Shown here in pieces: positions 57,472 through 58,134 of a stretch of 58,134 bases of DNA. Position 1 is the first letter of the stretch, and every line of letters begins with the position of its first letter. The DNA lies in contig CAZCTC010000049.1 of the NCBI GenBank assembly GCA_964501335.1, positions 1 to 58,134 of the forward strand, in the 5' to 3' direction. Under the pieces are notes generated by a model. It had not been told where the DNA came from, did no database searches, and saw only the letters and a list, made by a program, of their open reading frames with translations. Origin of the DNA: CAZCTC01 sp964501335 (lineage in GTDB: Bacteria > Chloroflexota > Anaerolineae > B4-G1 > SLSP01). The translations under genes were made by a program, and so were the position numbers.

Positions 57472-57951
57472 TCTCCGTACCATCACCAGCGAGGTGCCCT
57501 CCGCTGACACCGGCTCAAATCCCAGCCGCTGATAGAGCCGCACGGCCGGATTCTCAGCCGATACGCTGAGCGACACGGCCGGATAGGCTCCGTCGATCTC
57601 CTGTAAAAGCCGTTCAATCAGCCGGGTGCCGACGCCGCCGCCCCGATATCCCGGCAACAACGCCACCGACAGCTCCGGCGTTGCAGCGTCGACATAGCCG
57701 TATCCCTTATCATCGGCACGCCACAACCGGACCCACGCCGCGCCGATTGGAATGCCGGCTCCAGTCTCCACCGCCACCGTACCGGCATCGCCCGCACGCC
57801 CCCAATCCTGCACATACCGCCGGATATCCGGCTGCTGAAGGATCTCCCGGGGAAACGGCGCGACACCTTCCGGCAAATAGATCGCCTGATAGAGCATCTC
57901 CCACAAAAAAGGCTCATCTTCCAACGTCAAAGACCGAATCAAGAAATCCAT
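57460..57951 (-). CDS. GNAT-family N-acetyltransferase
   Basis: Acetyltransferase of 163 residues. Motif A is SVALLPGYRGGGVGTRLIER, followed by SLSVSAENPAVRLYQRLGFE, standard for GNATs of the phosphinothricin/RimI-like type. The substrate is unknown. ATG 57951 has AGGAGG upstream; the longer ORF starts in repeat DNA. The last residues RSRQ and the TAG stop are read from the GTCTACT heptamer tract, so the natural C-terminus may have been replaced by repeat-encoded residues. Confidence 0.9.
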   Translation of the reverse strand: MDFLIRSLTLEDEPFLWEMLYQAIYLPEGVAPFPREILQQPDIRRYVQDWGRAGDAGTVAVETGAGIPIGAAWVRLWRADDKGYGYVDAATPELSVALLPGYRGGGVGTRLIERLLQEIDGAYPAVSLSVSAENPAVRLYQRLGFEPVSAEGTSLVMVRRSRQ

Positions 57952-57993
57952 CGTATGCCTCCTTAAAATACGTAAACATTTCACCGGCGTCTG

Positions 57994-58134
57994 TCCTGAA
58001 AATAGGCCTTTATGGCATGGGCCCGGCCTTGCAGCGTCCCGCAAATGATTTTTTCCCGGTCAGATACGACGCGCGGGATGAAGAGAGAGTTTTTTTGTTT
58101 ATGTTTTGGTGCGCCTCAGAAGGCGCACCAAAAC
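57994..58134 (+). repeat. Dispersed repeat R, with hairpin H15 (cut by window end)
   Basis: Aligns without gaps to 33804-33946 from TCCTGAAAATAGGCC to the hairpin. H15 starts at 58101 (ATGTTTTGGTGCGCCT), has a CAGA loop (58117-58120), and its right arm AGGCGCACCAAAAC runs to the last base; two more bases would be expected. The region up to the GNAT start at 57951 holds only its AGGAGG site. Confidence 0.85.

Noticed and set aside
6641..58134. Autonomous insertion sequence or RAYT transposase driving the repeats
   Set aside because: No transposase-like ORF, terminal inverted repeats or target duplications were recognisable in the window.
1..58134. tRNA or rRNA genes
   Set aside because: No cloverleaf with the TTCRA arm and no rRNA-like blocks were found by eye. 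A tRNA scan would be needed to exclude them formally.

Overview
The window is 58 kb of GC-rich, densely coding bacterial DNA with 38 protein genes that I can support. I saw no rRNA, tRNA, phage, transposase or CRISPR. The gene content points to a Chloroflexota (Anaerolineae-like) genome: a MalT-like LAL regulator, secreted LysM/Cna-B-like proteins, three GT39 glycosyltransferases with large C-terminal ectodomains, a VTC/CotH/DUF4956 cluster, secreted proteins ending in Y-L-P-[IV], and G-rich intergenic boilerplate. This is an inference, because no phylogenetic marker gene is present.

Layout. 0.4-6.4 kb: a LAL regulator and a secreted subtilase, each ending in a canonical intrinsic terminator. 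6.8-16.0 kb: a minus-strand run of two SPFH-like membrane proteins, a TPR-like protein with a degenerate S24-like tail, a PfkB kinase, a DUF362 protein, a GDSL hydrolase, a PrsW protease and YifB. 16.2-19.4 kb: two paralogous secreted LysM proteins. 19.6-25.9 kb: a membrane-anchored HExxH protein and a MoxR-DUF58-transglutaminase operon. 26.1-32.5 kb: an MBL-fold hydrolase, an internally duplicated unknown protein, a GNAT enzyme, three tandem TPR proteins that share a C-terminal WWEFWK, and an FGGY kinase. 32.6-45.6 kb: a beta-propeller protein, a zinc-ribbon LysM protein, three GT39 paralogues, a secreted beta-sandwich protein and an FGE-domain protein. 46.0-55.9 kb: a surface-phosphorylation-like cluster (DUF4956, CotH-like, VTC polyphosphate polymerase, CotH plus beta-helix, beta-sandwich protein, CotH plus LTD). 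56.2-58.0 kb: a purple-acid-phosphatase-like lipoprotein and a GNAT enzyme.

The most unusual signal is between the genes. At least 15 near-perfect hairpins share a format: a 5' arm that begins T-rich (usually TTTTCG), a fully compensated but variable GC core, often a CAGA loop, and an A-rich 3' arm. Most lie 6-60 nt after a stop codon at apparent transcript ends. Their A/U polarity is opposite to that of intrinsic terminators. Several form the 3' part of a larger dispersed repeat of about 110-145 bp found in both orientations. Two heptanucleotide repeat families (GTCTACT and CGTTTCA) also occupy the gaps, and one contributes the last codons of a gene. A further repeat-like, AT-richer segment sits in frame inside the third GT39 gene.

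Start sites were chosen by Shine-Dalgarno spacing and family N-termini, so several differ from the longest possible ORF. Seven sigma70-like promoters are proposed, and six of them have a 16-bp spacer.
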